Source: Mariniplasma anaerobium
GTDB taxonomy: Bacteria > Bacillota_I > Bacilli_A > Acholeplasmatales > Acholeplasmataceae
Assembly: GCF_016865445.1 (NCBI RefSeq)
Contig: NZ_AP024412.1
Coordinates: 1,798,001 to 1,862,000, forward strand
Length of the DNA stretch: 64,000 nucleotides
Direction of reading: 5' to 3'
The notes beneath the pieces were generated by a model. It was not told where the DNA came from, did no database searches, and saw only the letters and a program-made list of their open reading frames with translations. Numbering within the stretch: position 1 is the first letter of the stretch; each line of letters starts with the position of its first letter. Below, in pieces: positions 26,930 through 36,800 of the stretch. Position numbers and translations under genes: made by a program.

Positions 26930-29395
26930 TTATCTTCTTCTTCTGAAAAAGAATATTGCAGAAGCGCCTAATACTAAACTAAATGTAATAAAGATTGCAC
27001 TAGTACCATTAATTGCAGATCCACAACCTGTTTCAGGAATTGCTTCAACTGAAGCGTCGATCAATGTTTGAACAGCAGCTTCTGTAAGTACGTTAGCGTC
27101 GATTAATGCTTGAATGTCAGCTTCTGTAAGAACGTTAGCATCGATTAATGCTTGAATTTCATTAGCTAATGCTTCATCAATTTTAGCATCGATATCAGCT
27201 TTTGTAGCTATAGCTTTCATAACTACAACATCAAATTCAACAACTGCAGTGTGACCAGCTAAATCTTCAACTGTAACTTCAACTGTATAAGTTCCAGCTA
27301 AGAAAATATTTAATCCACCATTATTAGATACATATTTAACTAAATTATCTTGTGAATCAGTAAAGTCATATGCAACTACGTTTGCTAAGATAGCGTTATT
27401 AACATTGCTATATTCACCAGAATAGAATGAATAGTTATCATTAACAACTATTGCGATTGGAGCAGTCATATCATCAACTGTTAATACATAACTAGCTTCA
27501 GTAACGATATCATAACTGAAATCTGGAATACTTTCATTATTAAATGCAACTGAATCTCCAAAGTTAAGTCCACGAGCTAATGTATAGTTTGCTGTACTAA
27601 CACCAATAACTATTACAAATCCATTTTCTTCTAATGTCATATTTGCGATCCAATCAGTAAATACACCAGAGCCATCGCCAGGAGCATCGGCAGTGTATGT
27701 TTCATTTACTAAATCCCAAGTTCTACGGTTAATGGTTTGAATAATTGTACCATCGCCAGCAACTTCAATTACAACACCAGCTGAACTCCAACCAAATGAA
27801 GAAGTCTTAAGGTTTGTAACATCAGTATAAACTGAAATTAGAGAAGCAAAGTTTGTAACAACTTGATTTACTGTTAATTCGCTTACATATTCAGTTCCAT
27901 CTAAGGTATATGATGTATCAGTACCTGGGAAGAAAACATTATGAGTGAATTCTAAATCAATTGTATATTCTCCTGGGAAAGGAGCATATGGGTTAAGAGA
28001 TGATGGATAAGATACTTCGATATCCATAGTCTTGTCATTTCCATAACCGTCATCAGCAGTAATTCCTTTTAAAACATCTACGAAAACATTTTGGTCAACA
28101 AATCTATCTTCAACACCACTAAATGTTGGAGGCATAACACCAATAACGATGTCAGCTGATACTTCTTGAGCAACGCCTTCAGGAGTAGTTGCCATCCAAG
28201 TAGCTTTGTAACCAGCACCAAACATAGATGAATCAATTGCAGTAACTGCAGCACTTGCAGTATACATATCTGTTACTGAATCATATGTAAAGTCTATTGT
28301 TTCTAAATCTGTACCATCTTGAGAGATAGTTACAGCATAATCGATTTTTTCAGTAGCGTTAATAATCATACCTTGGTCATCAAACATATCAACCCATGAA
28401 GCAGTTACCATAGGATCAAGATCAAATGTACCATTGTAATCAACAACGATATTTACACCAGCAGTTACTAAATCATTGTCTAATGCAGTAATACCTGCAA
28501 ACATAGCTGGTTGTTCTTCATACATTGTAACCATAGGATCTAAAGTGTCATCTAACATAAATTCAGGCATATCTTGGATATAAGCTGTTGTAGCTGGGTT
28601 TGATGTACCTCTATCTAAAGTACCCCAAGAAACAACTGTCCAACCTGCTTTAACTGTTACATAATTTGGATTACCATCATAAATAACGCCATCACCATTG
28701 ATGATTGTTGACCAATTTTCTGGATCTGTATCTACTGCAGTATCTACGTCAGCATTAGTCCATTTTAAGTAACCTATTGGTTCAATAACATATCCATCAG
28801 TATCAACTGTATCCAAAGCCATTCTGATATGAGTTAATCTTGTTGTTTCAGGTTTTGGATCTGCTGCATCATATGCAGTAGCTTCTGCTTCAGTAGCTAA
28901 ACGCCAGTCTGGAGCAAGTGCAGTACCATCATTGAAAATATAATAAGTTGAGATGTGGTCTTCAAACATAGCTAATTGACCAGTTTCATCAAAATATGAA
29001 TATTTTCTATGAACAACTGAAGTTAAATCTGTTCTTGCATTTGATGTACCTAAAATCACATCAGCATCTGTATCATTAATAATTAATCCTGCAAATGCAT
29101 TCCATGATAATGTACCCATTTCATCTGAAGTGATAATTCCATTAGAGTTGTCATCTTCAAAATCCTTAACATATCTGTCAGCGCCTCTAACAAAATGGTA
29201 TCTATAGCCTGCAAATTCCATTGTCCAATGTGAAGAACCAAGTTTTGTGAATGTACATTCGTTAGTTCCTTCTAAACATGCTTGTTGATCATATGGATAT
29301 AAATCAACAAGTTCATCAGCTGCATATGAACTGTTTCCAGCTATTAATGCAAATGATGCAAATCCTAGTAATAAAAATACTACTAATTTCTTCAT
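26930..29395 (-). CDS. Large secreted surface protein with C-terminal membrane anchor
   Basis: An 821-residue protein with a cleavable-looking signal peptide (1-26, ending SSYA), a large acidic, aromatic- and threonine-rich ectodomain, and a DUF5011-like Ig segment (about 415-490). Short tandem repeats of IQALIDANVLTEAD (about 750-790) form a probable coiled stalk. The C-terminus is PETGCGSAI, a hydrophobic helix and RRRR. This resembles a sorting signal but is not LPxTG. The tail is shared with the GHL10 protein at 33.8 kb. A near-consensus promoter and single-gene transcript suggest abundance, perhaps an S-layer-like coat. I do not recognise the ectodomain, and function is unknown. Confidence 0.75.
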   Translation of the reverse strand: MKKLVVFLLLGFASFALIAGNSSYAADELVDLYPYDQQACLEGTNECTFTKLGSSHWTMEFAGYRYHFVRGADRYVKDFEDDNSNGIITSDEMGTLSWNAFAGLIINDTDADVILGTSNARTDLTSVVHRKYSYFDETGQLAMFEDHISTYYIFNDGTALAPDWRLATEAEATAYDAADPKPETTRLTHIRMALDTVDTDGYVIEPIGYLKWTNADVDTAVDTDPENWSTIINGDGVIYDGNPNYVTVKAGWTVVSWGTLDRGTSNPATTAYIQDMPEFMLDDTLDPMVTMYEEQPAMFAGITALDNDLVTAGVNIVVDYNGTFDLDPMVTASWVDMFDDQGMIINATEKIDYAVTISQDGTDLETIDFTYDSVTDMYTASAAVTAIDSSMFGAGYKATWMATTPEGVAQEVSADIVIGVMPPTFSGVEDRFVDQNVFVDVLKGITADDGYGNDKTMDIEVSYPSSLNPYAPFPGEYTIDLEFTHNVFFPGTDTSYTLDGTEYVSELTVNQVVTNFASLISVYTDVTNLKTSSFGWSSAGVVIEVAGDGTIIQTINRRTWDLVNETYTADAPGDGSGVFTDWIANMTLEENGFVIVIGVSTANYTLARGLNFGDSVAFNNESIPDFSYDIVTEASYVLTVDDMTAPIAIVVNDNYSFYSGEYSNVNNAILANVVAYDFTDSQDNLVKYVSNNGGLNIFLAGTYTVEVTVEDLAGHTAVVEFDVVVMKAIATKADIDAKIDEALANEIQALIDANVLTEADIQALIDANVLTEAAVQTLIDASVEAIPETGCGSAINGTSAIFITFSLVLGASAIFFFRRRR
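27054..27161 (-). repeat. 42-bp tandem repeats encoding the stalk
   Basis: Two almost identical 42-bp copies at 27078-27119 and 27120-27161 differ at a few bases, and a diverged partial third copy lies at 27054-27077. They encode IQALIDANVLTEAD repeats in frame. Copy number could vary between strains. Confidence 0.75.
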
Positions 29396-29431
29396 TTATT
29401 TTCCTCCTATTTTTTTTAAACGTTCAACAGT

Positions 29432-29460
29432 ATTTTAATACCAAATGAAAACGCTGTCAA
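29432..29460 (-). promoter_or_regulatory. Strong sigmaA-type promoter overlapped by a cre box
   Basis: On the minus strand TTGACA (29455-29460) and TAAAAT (29432-29437) are separated by 17 nt. TGAAAACGCTGTCA (29446-29459, plus strand) matches the CcpA catabolite-responsive element consensus TGWAANCGNTNWCA at every position and covers the -35 box and spacer, where binding would repress. Confidence 0.8.
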
Positions 29461-29527
29461 TGCACATTTATGATTTGCGTAATTTTTCATTGGTTTTTGC
29501 ACAGTTTGAATATTTTTTTCAGTTATT

Positions 29528-32500
29528 TTAGTGAATAGTACCTGGAAGGTATGTATAGAATGTTCTTGAACTTGTTGCGCCATCAAGTTCTACTGTCACT
29601 GTATAGCTAACTGTCATTGCGCGATCAGGCATTTTTATAACTCTACCTGTATTGTCAACATATTCAGGATTATCAGAAACTAAAGTGATATTAGCGTCAC
29701 TAAAATCTTTTTCAACTGCGTATTCTATATCTTGAAGTTCTTCAAAATATGGAATCAATCCAGCGTTTCTCATTGTTCTCGGACAATCTTTTCCACTAAA
29801 GTCATTATGGTATTTCATATTTTCTCTTGGAAGGTTATATTTGTTTAATAATTCTGCAACTAATTTAGCAGTTCTTGACCATGTTCTAAAAAGATCTGAG
29901 TCATCATTAACACCAGTTTCAATACCAATGCCATTTCTATTTCCACCACCAAGGTATGTAGTTCCTTGAAGCACTTGAACTGATCCATCGCCGGCATGAT
30001 AGCCTCTTTCAGTCTCTGGTAAATGTTGATAAAGTTCTTTATCATCCATTGTAAAATGCCATGAAACCCATAATTGTGTTCCTGCTTGATATGCATTCCA
30101 TAAGTAATTAGCATGTGATAAAGCACCAGCACCTGTACCAGTATTAGCTGTATCATGAACAACTACCCAATAAACGTTATAAGGGTTATATTGTGTAACT
30201 CCGTCTGGAAGATCATCAAATGGTTCACCCGGTCTAATACCGTCAAAGACTGGTATCATCTTAGATTGATTGGCTTCAATTTCTCCAAAATAATAGCGAG
30301 ATACATTTTCATATCTTGTAATCGTATAATTATATCCAATACCATAAGCTGTGATTTCATGCTCTGAAGTATAATTTACCTGGTTTTTAGTTAATAAATC
30401 TAATAAGTTACCATCGTTAAGTGAACCAAAAAATTCTACTGTAAATGTTTGATTTACTGATGGGTCACTAATAAGTTTAGCTGTAAATGTTACAACACCA
30501 GCATTATGAGATGAAATAACGCCTTCTTGATTAATTGTTGCAACTAAAGTATCATCTGATTCAAATGAGACATCTTCATCACTTATATCATATGGGAAAA
30601 CCATTGCATCTAAAGTAAATGAATCACCAACAAGAAGATTTTGCATTTTAACTGTAGGTGTGAGTTCAATACCTGGAGTAGTTGTTATTACTATAGTGAT
30701 TTGTGCATTAATTGTAAAATCACTTGAAAGCAATATGGTTAATGTTGCTTGTCCACTTCTAACAGGACTTAAGATGCCTGTACCACCTATTCTTAAAGTT
30801 TCTGAATCAGATGTGATATATCTAACACTTCCTGAGTCTGCTTCCATAGGTAGAGTTTCAAATGAAACCTTATATGTGTCGCCGATAATTATTTCTACAG
30901 TATCAGTGTCTGTAACTATTTTAATAATTTCGCCTTCTTGATAATTTGCTTCACTGATGATATCAGCTGCTTCTCCATAATATCCTCTTAAGTCATAATT
31001 TGAAACATTTTCAAAATCAGCATATACAGGAGTTTCAGCTCCCCAATAATTTAAAGTAAAGTCTACTTTATGATCTGCATTAGCTTTCACAGCTAAATTT
31101 GTATATGCACTAACTGAATTAAATCTTACACGATCTTGAATATCGTTTGAAGATAGAGTTTCTATTTCAAGTCCGATTGCAACATTGCTTATTTGATTTC
31201 TTTCAATGTGAACTTTTGTTTCGCTATCATAATTATCTCTTGCGATTAATCTAATACCAACACTTGCTTGACTAATTGTATTGTTATTTACTTCTATTAA
31301 ACCACCTAAGTAGTTTTGAATAGATATTGCTGCGCCTAAAGTATTTGTAAATGTATTATGATTAATGACAACATCTGAAATTGTATCAAGATCAAGAAAG
31401 TTTTGATCAACAGTTAAATTTGATGCCTGATTATTCATAAATTCAAATCCGTTAACATTAAGTGCATTTGTGATTTGAGCTTGTCCACTAAAATTAAGAT
31501 TCATCAATTTTACATGATTACTATTAACTTGAATGAGTCCATCAATAATTGCCACATCGGTTCCATCAATGATTAGGTTAGCAGTTGATATTGTAATATC
31601 TTCTTGATATGTACCTGCTAAAACATAAATTGTAGATCCTTCAACTGCGCTAGCTTCAGCTGCAGATATTGTAGAAAATAAATCTACATCATATGTTAAA
31701 TCTAACCCCATATAAGTTAAAGTTGATCCTGTAGTTGTAGTTTCATCTACGACTAAGTAATTAACGACTTCAATAACAATCTCACTTGATAAAGTTTCAT
31801 CATAAATTGAAGTAGCCGTAATGGTAACAACACCTGAAGATAATGCCATAAATATACCAGTTTCACTGATTGTTGCAACATCTTCATCACTTGATGACCA
31901 AGTAACATACTCATATGCATCATCAGGTCCAACATCAGCATTTAAAACCATCACGTTGTTTACATTAATCATTTGACTACCTGTAATGATTAAGGTTTCT
32001 GCTGGGTTATAAACTCTTAGGGTAATAGTTTCTTTCACGCTTTGATCATATGTAGAAACGACATCGATTGTAACTAATCCATTATCAAGTCCAGTAATTA
32101 ATCCTGATTGTGAAACAGTTGCAATTGAATCATCTGAAACACTAAATTCTACATCATCATTTGAAGTGTAGCTTATTTGTTCAGTTTTACCAACCCATAT
32201 TTCTACATTTGATTGGTCAACTGATAATGTAATTGATTTTCTTACAGTAATTGAAATTTCTAAAATAACCGTAGCATCCGTATCAGATGTAATGGTTAAT
32301 GTTGCTTGACCTTCACCAACACCAGTAACCATATCGTTTTCAACTGTAAAAACGTCTTCATCATCTGATGTAAGTGTTACATCATCATTTGATGTATACA
32401 TAATTTCAACAGATTGGCCCACTGTAAGAGTATATGCATTGGTTGTAGCTGTAATTTCAATGTTAGTTTCAACTGTCACAGATATTGTAATAAATACATT

Positions 32501-32773
32501 AGCATCTGCTTTTGAAGTGACCTTAACATCTGCATTCCCTACTTTTAATGCACTGACTAATCCACTAGTTGAAATTGTTAAAACACTTTCATCACTAGAT
32601 TCATATAAAACTAAATCATCATTTGTATCTACTTCTATTTGATAAGTCTCTCCTACTTTAACTGTTACTGATAAGTCATCAGCAGATAAAGAGATTTCTT
32701 TGCCACAAGAAAACAAGACAAACAATACAAGTAAAAACGATAAACTCAAAACTCCTCTTTTAAGCATTTTCAT
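29528..32773 (-). CDS. Modular lipoprotein N-acetylmuramoyl-L-alanine amidase (Amidase_2)
   Basis: A 1081-residue surface lipoprotein; the signal peptide ends in lipobox LFSC. Order: four BIG2-like Ig domains (about 27-336), a right-handed beta-helix (about 350-590; repeated short strands such as STIYVLAGTYQ), two more BIG2-like domains (about 605-775), and a C-terminal Amidase_2 domain (about 865-1025). Zinc ligands are visible as VVHDTA (His), KYHND (His) and KDCP (Cys), with a likely catalytic Glu in GIGIETG. It would cleave the MurNAc-L-Ala amide and strip peptides from glycan strands outside the cell. Its ATG overlaps the TGA of the serine hydrolase gene (ATGA). Confidence 0.87.
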   Translation of the reverse strand: MKMLKRGVLSLSFLLVLFVLFSCGKEISLSADDLSVTVKVGETYQIEVDTNDDLVLYESSDESVLTISTSGLVSALKVGNADVKVTSKADANVFITISVTVETNIEITATTNAYTLTVGQSVEIMYTSNDDVTLTSDDEDVFTVENDMVTGVGEGQATLTITSDTDATVILEISITVRKSITLSVDQSNVEIWVGKTEQISYTSNDDVEFSVSDDSIATVSQSGLITGLDNGLVTIDVVSTYDQSVKETITLRVYNPAETLIITGSQMINVNNVMVLNADVGPDDAYEYVTWSSSDEDVATISETGIFMALSSGVVTITATSIYDETLSSEIVIEVVNYLVVDETTTTGSTLTYMGLDLTYDVDLFSTISAAEASAVEGSTIYVLAGTYQEDITISTANLIIDGTDVAIIDGLIQVNSNHVKLMNLNFSGQAQITNALNVNGFEFMNNQASNLTVDQNFLDLDTISDVVINHNTFTNTLGAAISIQNYLGGLIEVNNNTISQASVGIRLIARDNYDSETKVHIERNQISNVAIGLEIETLSSNDIQDRVRFNSVSAYTNLAVKANADHKVDFTLNYWGAETPVYADFENVSNYDLRGYYGEAADIISEANYQEGEIIKIVTDTDTVEIIIGDTYKVSFETLPMEADSGSVRYITSDSETLRIGGTGILSPVRSGQATLTILLSSDFTINAQITIVITTTPGIELTPTVKMQNLLVGDSFTLDAMVFPYDISDEDVSFESDDTLVATINQEGVISSHNAGVVTFTAKLISDPSVNQTFTVEFFGSLNDGNLLDLLTKNQVNYTSEHEITAYGIGYNYTITRYENVSRYYFGEIEANQSKMIPVFDGIRPGEPFDDLPDGVTQYNPYNVYWVVVHDTANTGTGAGALSHANYLWNAYQAGTQLWVSWHFTMDDKELYQHLPETERGYHAGDGSVQVLQGTTYLGGGNRNGIGIETGVNDDSDLFRTWSRTAKLVAELLNKYNLPRENMKYHNDFSGKDCPRTMRNAGLIPYFEELQDIEYAVEKDFSDANITLVSDNPEYVDNTGRVIKMPDRAMTVSYTVTVELDGATSSRTFYTYLPGTIH

Positions 32774-33819
32774 TTTCCTCCACTTTTTTTATATATCATA
32801 TTAGATAATTGATTTCTATATCCAATAATTTGATTTAATTCTCTTTTAGGATGAACTGCATTAGATAATAATACAAAGCCTATCCCATTTTTTCTATCTA
32901 TAAACATATTGCATCCAGTAAAGCCTGTATGTAATATGGTTTGTTCAAAATCTACAAAGTCACCAGCTGAACTACCTTTAGTAGGTTTGTCCCATCCTAA
33001 TGCTCTTTTCAATAAACTCCCCTTTAAAGAAGGATGTTCTTCTCTAACTAGAAACAACATATCTAGGGTTTCTTTTTTTAAAACGAAATTGTTTTCTAAT
33101 ATTGCTTTAATAAATAATGATAAATCATAAGCAGTTGAAAAAAGCCCTGCATGTCCTGCTTCGCCTAAAGCGAATGCTTTTTCATCGTGAACTTTCCCTT
33201 GTAATAAGCCTTGATAGACTTCATCATCTCGTTTTTCTGTTGGTGCACATCTTATTGCATCTGGATGATAAGACGTATCTTTCATACCAAGTGGTTTAAA
33301 GATAAGTTCATAACCATTTTCATCTAATGATTTTTTTGTAATTTCTTCAATCATTAATCCTAACAATATGAATCCAATATCTGAATAGCAAATATGTGTG
33401 TGCTTCTTATATATTATTTTAGCACTTTTAATATTAAAAAGCACTTCTTCTTTATTTCTTAGTTTAAATGCACGAGCTATATCTGCAGGCAATCCTGAGC
33501 TATGTGTTAAAAGATCATAAACTGTTATATCTTCTATTTGAAACCATGTAAGAATATCTGATGCTTTTGTATCTAATGTTAATTTTTTATCTTCAATTAA
33601 CTTCATGATTAACGTTGTTGTAGATACAACTTTTGTTAAAGATGCGATATCATAGATTTCATCACCTTTTAAAGGTTCTAATTTAGGATAAGTACTTTTA
33701 TATCCTACATAATCAACTAAAGGTTCTTTATTTTTATAAATTACTGAAAAGTGTGCGCCTGGAAAGTGTTTCTTGGAAACACCTTCCTCGAGCACTTTTT
33801 TTATCTCTTGAGTAATCAT
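32770..33819 (-). CDS. Beta-lactamase-fold serine hydrolase, AmiE-like
   Basis: A 349-residue class C/esterase-type penicillin-binding fold. It has nucleophile motif S60-L-T-K63, Y145-S-D, and H297-T-G as the KTG equivalent. In Bacillus the YbbE/AmiE member, next to nagZ and namZ, is a MurNAc-L-Ala amidase acting on small muropeptides. The same neighbourhood here supports that role, but a beta-lactamase or D-aminopeptidase is possible. No signal peptide is seen, so it is predicted cytoplasmic and would act on imported muropeptides. The ATG follows the GHL10 gene stop directly (TAATATG), consistent with translational coupling; no strong separate ribosome binding site is seen. Confidence 0.75.
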   Translation of the reverse strand: MITQEIKKVLEEGVSKKHFPGAHFSVIYKNKEPLVDYVGYKSTYPKLEPLKGDEIYDIASLTKVVSTTTLIMKLIEDKKLTLDTKASDILTWFQIEDITVYDLLTHSSGLPADIARAFKLRNKEEVLFNIKSAKIIYKKHTHICYSDIGFILLGLMIEEITKKSLDENGYELIFKPLGMKDTSYHPDAIRCAPTEKRDDEVYQGLLQGKVHDEKAFALGEAGHAGLFSTAYDLSLFIKAILENNFVLKKETLDMLFLVREEHPSLKGSLLKRALGWDKPTKGSSAGDFVDFEQTILHTGFTGCNMFIDRKNGIGFVLLSNAVHPKRELNQIIGYRNQLSNMIYKKSGGK

Positions 33820-33820
33820 A

Positions 33821-36800
33821 TTAAATCACTTTTTCTTTTTTTCTAACCATAACAACTAAAGATGTTCCTAGTACTAAAGCAAATGTTATAAAGATTGCAC
33901 TACTTGTACTAATTGCTGAAAAACATCCAGTCTTTGGAGGATCAACTTCCTCTTCTTCAATCAAAGCACATGATCCGTTGACATATTCATATCCAGCAGC
34001 GCATGTTGTATCAATAACCTCTACATTTAAAACACTAATCGTGCTTTCTATGCCTTGATCATCAACAGCTTTAAATGAAAGTGAATAGACACCAACTTGA
34101 TCAAATGTAATAGGAGTCGAATATAAAATCCAAGTTCCATTTCCTATTTTATAATAGATATCATCATCTGAAACTAAAGTGATGGTTACACTATCTTCAT
34201 ATTTTGAACCACTAACGATATCGCCAGTGATGCTAGATATTGGTTGATCAACAGGTTCAGCTTGTTTAACCACATCACTTTCCCAAGGGAATGATGGATA
34301 TTCTGTCCAATAAGTTGTTGCCATTCTTTCTAATGAACTAACAACGTTTGCATTTAAATTATTTAATGTTTTATATGAGAAGAAAGAACTACCAATAATA
34401 CTATCGTATTGAGAAATATATCTTAATTGTTCTGTTAATTCATTTGGATCATCCCATGTATTATCTGTATATCTATAAAATCCTATCCCGATAATTAAAT
34501 CAACACCTGATGCTTCTGTAAGTTCTGCCCACCAATCTACTAAATCAGCAAATGGTGCACTACTATGATCAAATTGCCAATAAAGTTGTGGCATGATGTA
34601 ATCTAACCATCCTTCCATAACCCATTTTCTAGTATCTGCATATGCATAGTTATAACTTTCGAATGTTGAAGATGTATGTGATCCTAATTCGCCACCTGGT
34701 CTAATGTTTCCACTGTAATCATATTTTGATTTCCAGATGCCTGATGGACTAATTCCAAATTTGATATTTGTATTTTGATTTTCATTCCAAGTACTAATCA
34801 CATTAGATAAGTTTTCAATCATCATATCGACGTTTCTTCTTCTCCAATCGTATAGTTCTTCACCTACATTTTTTGTTCTGTTATATACGTCTTGATCTTC
34901 TGATGCGACTATATTACTTAGATAAAAATAATCATCAAAATGAATACCATCAATATCATATTTACTCATTAACTCACTAACAACATTTGTAAGATATGCC
35001 CTAACGCGTGCTTCACCAGGATTAAGGATGAGTTTACCATCCGCTCCAGCAATCACTAAATCAGGATTTTGTTTTGCAAAGTTATCATCGTGTAAGGCGT
35101 TTAATTGTGATGCTTTGGTTCCTGTTTCATTTGATACACGATATGGATTTAACCATGCATGTACTTCAATGCCACGTTTATGTGCTTCTTCTATAATGAA
35201 TCCAAATATATCCCAACCTGGATCGCTACCTTCAGCTCCCATGATATATCGACTCCATGGTGCATAATCACTATCATAAAATGCATCATTCATCGGTCTA
35301 ACTTGGAAAAACATCACATTAAAATTTAAAGCTTCTAATCTATTTAACATTGTAATAATTTCTGTTTTATAAGAAGCTTCTGAAACATGCATACCAATAT
35401 CAATATTTGCAACAGTTGCTACCCATACTGCTCTTATTTCTTCAGTTTTTTCTGTGTATGTTGTCGGCAACTCAATTGGTGTATCTGTTTGAAAATAATT
35501 GACTACTTCTCCTTCTCTAACAACAAATCTATTGTTTTCAGTTGGAGGCAAAGCTAATCTAAGACGTTCGTCTAATACTTCAGAAGTATTTAATGCTTGA
35601 TCTTGAGCATAATATTCTAATGTAAAATTACCTTCAAATATAAATTCTATACTTTGGTTGTATACTTTCCATGTAGACCAGCTTGTTCCATTATGAAGTC
35701 TATAATATATAGTATCTGTATCATCTAATGAAGATAATGTTACTGTTGTTTCTTCGATATAGTATAAACCTTCTTTTTCTCCTGTGATTGTTATCACAGG
35801 TTCGTTTGGTATCGTTTGATCTATAATGACTTCTCTTGAAACCACATGTTTCAAGCCATCTTCATTTCTAACTGATATTTGATAACTACCCTCTTGATCT
35901 ATGGTAAATGGACTTGTATACGCTATCCAATCGCCATCATTTATCTTATAAGACATCGAAGGTGCATCACTTGTAAGTGTAGTTTCTACACTTTGATAAT
36001 ATGGATCAGTTCCTACTCCAGTTAAAGATATGATAGGATCATCAAAAACTTCTTGAGCGACATCTATACTTTGAGTGTACAATGCCGATTCGATTCCAAA
36101 ATCATTAATTGTTTTAATTTGGAAGAAATATCTTCCTGTTTCATTTAATGTAATTGGTCCATCATATAATTCCCATGCTCCAATAGATCCTTTATTTATA
36201 GCGACCCATATTGGATATGTATCAGAACTTAATGTCACAACAGATCCAATAACATAATCATCTCCAAGCATATCGCCTGCAATTGCAAGTGTAGGTACAT
36301 CTGAGTTAATTTTATTGATCTCAATTGAAATACTGGAAACTAAACTTTCTTGCAAGCTTGCGTTAATTGCTTTTATGTAAATAACATGATTACCTTGCTC
36401 ACTAAATTCTAATGGTGTTGTGTAAGGTGTCCAATTAAAATCACCTAAATGATAGTAAACATCATCTGCTGCTGATAGACTTACTTCAACATCAGATCTA
36501 TATGCTCCATCATCAAATGTTCCAGTAATATCATATGTTGGTGAATCTACATCACTTGTAGCCCACATATTTAAAGGTGTTGTTGTCCAAGCGTTATTAA
36601 CAACATAATCCATATGTGCTGTTTGCAAAAATGCTGCACTATATAGCATTGATCCTTTTATTTCAGGATATTTTTGATTGTACTTCATTTGTTCATAAAA
36701 TTCAGTTGTAGGATATTCTATTTTATAAATACCATGTCCAATAATTAAATCTACACCTGTTCCTCTTACTGTCTCAACCCACCAATCAACTACATCTGCA

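Noticed and set aside
27078-27161. CRISPR-like repeats
   Set aside because: The repeats are directly adjacent, in frame and coding, with no spacers; no cas genes are present.
26930-29395. A standard LPxTG sortase substrate
   Set aside because: The motif is PETGC without the Leu-Pro-x-Thr-Gly sequence, and no sortase gene is in the window.
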